DNA of 64,000 nucleotides, from contig CAOKWH010000001.1 of NCBI GenBank assembly GCA_948473085.1, positions 1 through 64,000 on the forward strand. Reading direction: 5' to 3'. Of the stretch, positions 63,639 to 64,000 are shown piece after piece (position 1 is the stretch's first letter; each line of letters starts with the position of its first letter). The notes below the pieces were generated by a model, which saw only the letters and a list, made by a program, of their open reading frames with translations, searched no databases and was not told the origin of the DNA. Origin of the DNA: an uncultured Clostridia bacterium. Its GTDB lineage: Bacteria; Bacillota; Clostridia; Oscillospirales; Ruminococcaceae. The position numbers were made by a program, and so were the translations under genes.

Positions 63639-64000
63639 TTAGAAAACCCATTCGCCGCGGTTGGCCGATTTTACAAGCATCTGCCCATTTTCCGCATTGA
63701 AATAAACGGTTCTGCCATAATCCTTGCCAGTGTCATCTGCAATAATAGGAATGCCCAGCCTGCCCAGCTCGGCCTTTACAGCCGCTACATTGCGCTGCCC
63801 AATATTGGATAGATTCCCCCCTTTGAAATTGGAGAACATCCTGGCGCCGCCCGCAATTTTGGCTGTCAGCCTGCGGCGGCTTGCACCAGCCGCCACCATA
63901 CGCTGAACCAGTATTTCCAAAGCCTTATCCGCATAGCAATACGGCCGGTCGTTTTTTCCCTGCTCGCTTGTAGGCAGCATAATGTGGGAAAGCCCTGCAA
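63639..64000 (-). CDS. cheD: Chemoreceptor glutamine deamidase CheD (cut by window edge)
   Basis: CheD deamidates glutamines of chemoreceptors to glutamates. About 120 C-terminal residues are seen, reading AGLSHIMLPTSEQGKNDRPYCYADKALEILVQRMVAAGASRRRLTAKIAGGARMF ... IGQRNVAAVKAELGRLGIPIIADDTGKDYGRTVYF. The GLSHIMLPTS stretch with the catalytic His and Thr is present, while the N-terminal part with the catalytic Cys lies outside the window. The frame continues upstream of the track's ATG at 63980, so that ATG is not the real start. It is transcribed towards cheB. Confidence 0.94.
   Translation of the reverse strand, partial: AGLSHIMLPTSEQGKNDRPYCYADKALEILVQRMVAAGASRRRLTAKIAGGARMFSNFKGGNLSNIGQRNVAAVKAELGRLGIPIIADDTGKDYGRTVYFNAENGQMLVKSANRGEWVF

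Overview
The window is chromosomal DNA from a Gram-positive, endospore-forming Firmicute. The likeliest assignment is an Oscillospiraceae/Ruminococcaceae-type Clostridium relative. Supporting features are strong purine-rich Shine-Dalgarno sites, consensus TTGACA-17-TATAAT promoters, SpoIIE, a clade-II style large PurL, TrmFO, RsfS and a CheA/W/R/B/D chemosensory set. Gene density is high and base composition is GC-rich (judged by eye). No tRNA, rRNA, CRISPR array, phage or insertion sequence was seen.

Layout from left to right. 1-4.66 kb: rpoC (5' part only) and rpoB on the minus strand, driven by a consensus promoter whose -35 box sits in the arm of a terminator hairpin. 5-10.5 kb, minus: a small membrane protein, an M18 aminopeptidase, a lytic transglycosylase, coaE, Sua5-type threonylcarbamoyl-AMP synthase, prfA and a DUF951 protein. 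10.8-15.3 kb: single genes of mixed orientation, namely two orphan hypotheticals, a GntR/RCK_C (BusR-like) regulator, a PPOX-fold protein and a MATE exporter. 15.4-33.5 kb, minus: rpsU, then a long housekeeping run. In transcription order this is a TrmH-type methyltransferase, dprA, topA, trmFO, plsX, rnc, a radical SAM protein, smc, ftsY, rdgB, yhbY, a nadD-yqeK fusion, rsfS and leuS. 33.6-35 kb, minus: infC-rpmI-rplT with an ATT-initiated infC. 35-37.1 kb is the most unusual region: a decayed XRE repressor, a tandem 144-bp hairpin repeat and a secreted protein. That protein's promoter has nine consecutive G in its -35/-10 spacer, and the protein ends at NPDTGR beside the repeat. 37.3-42.3 kb, minus: purL and mtaB. 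42.6-48.5 kb: two D,D-carboxypeptidases, pgi, a P-loop protein, a metallophosphoesterase and a FlaR-like kinase. 48.6-52.6 kb: spoIIE (minus) and gltX (plus).

The right end is a chemosensory and envelope region. A minus-strand operon encodes YlqG-like and YlqH-like (FlhB C-terminal) proteins, an FtsA-like ATPase with a repeated beta-strand-rich tail, a catalytically degenerate EAL-HDOD protein and a VanY/LdcB-type carboxypeptidase. It is divergent from cheA-cheW-cheR-cheB, which converges on cheD at the window edge.

The best candidates for new biology are the poly-G promoter with the neighbouring repeat (possible phase variation of a surface protein), a structured leader with a possible pseudoknot upstream of the second carboxypeptidase, and the FtsA-like/YlqG/YlqH/EAL-HDOD operon beside the che genes.
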